DNA of 22,566 nucleotides. Source: Haladaptatiplasma sp964454575. Its GTDB lineage: Archaea > Thermoplasmatota > Thermoplasmata > Halarchaeoplasmatales > Halarchaeoplasmataceae. The translations under genes and the position numbers were made by a program. The stretch is taken from the NCBI GenBank assembly GCA_964454575.1, contig CAYVTG010000024.1, forward strand, positions 1 to 22,566, given 5' to 3'. Shown here piece after piece: positions 22,460 through 22,566 of this stretch (its first letter is position 1; each line of letters opens with the position of its first letter). The notes under the pieces are model-generated. The model was not told the origin of the DNA and did not search any database. It worked only from the letters and a program-made list of their open reading frames with translations.

Positions 22460-22566
22460 ATGGTGCAAAAAAGCAAAATTTTAGTGTTCACTGTAGCGAC
22501 ATTATTGTTTTTAACCGTTTTTATACCTGCGATCGGTGCTGCTGTCGGTGAAGCTAGACAAAGGGA
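22460..22566 (+). CDS. secreted or membrane protein, 5' part only
   Basis: The frame starts MVQKSKILVFTVATLLFLTV and continues FIPAIGAAVGEARQR to the window edge, 35 codons. A short basic head, a hydrophobic core of about 18 residues and an AIGAA region look like a Sec signal peptide or an N-terminal anchor. The mature protein is outside the window, so its function is unknown. The placement directly behind a TATA box, poly-G run and palindrome suggests a regulated, possibly surface-exposed product. Confidence 0.6.
   Translation, partial: MVQKSKILVFTVATLLFLTVFIPAIGAAVGEARQR

Overview
The window looks like chromosomal DNA from a euryarchaeal, probably Thermoplasmatota-like, archaeon; the lineage is inferred from gene content only. 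Supporting signs are a tRNA gene without an encoded CCA end, AT-rich TATA boxes about 25-31 nt before several start codons (leaderless style), GGTGA/GAGGT ribosome binding sites, a bacterial-type gyrase pair (common in Euryarchaeota), an archaeal UMP kinase, an AbrB-PhoU phosphate regulator and a tungsten aldehyde:ferredoxin oxidoreductase.

Layout. 1-5045: end of an upstream gene, a small zinc-ribbon membrane protein, then gyrB and gyrA as an operon. 5046-5791: no protein gene; one intact tRNA-Arg(UCU) sits between a broken tRNA copy on its left and a 3'-end tRNA copy on its right, all mixed with about ten short stem-loops. Three two-hairpin modules bounded by GTCCG, the last five bases of the tRNA, have stems that differ in sequence but keep their pairing. 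This is the most unusual part of the window. 5792-6625: a toxin-antitoxin pair (RHH/UPF0175 antitoxin and PIN toxin). 6705-7914: iscU-like scaffold and pyrH, divergent, with a palindrome between them. 7964-10986: phosphate block of Pit transporter, DUF47 partner and AbrB-PhoU regulator.

11001-19367 (minus strand): a probable operon read from right to left: glyoxylate/hydroxypyruvate reductase, two GT4 glycosyltransferases, a GT2 glycosyltransferase, a Wzx-type flippase and an 822-residue fusion of a ferredoxin/FrhB-like reductase with a polysaccharide pyruvyl transferase. Together these look like synthesis, modification and export of a surface glycan. 19480-22352 (plus): homoserine dehydrogenase and an AOR-family tungsten enzyme, two bases apart. 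22353-22566: an AT-rich promoter with an 11-G run, then the start of a gene for a secreted or membrane protein that runs off the window.
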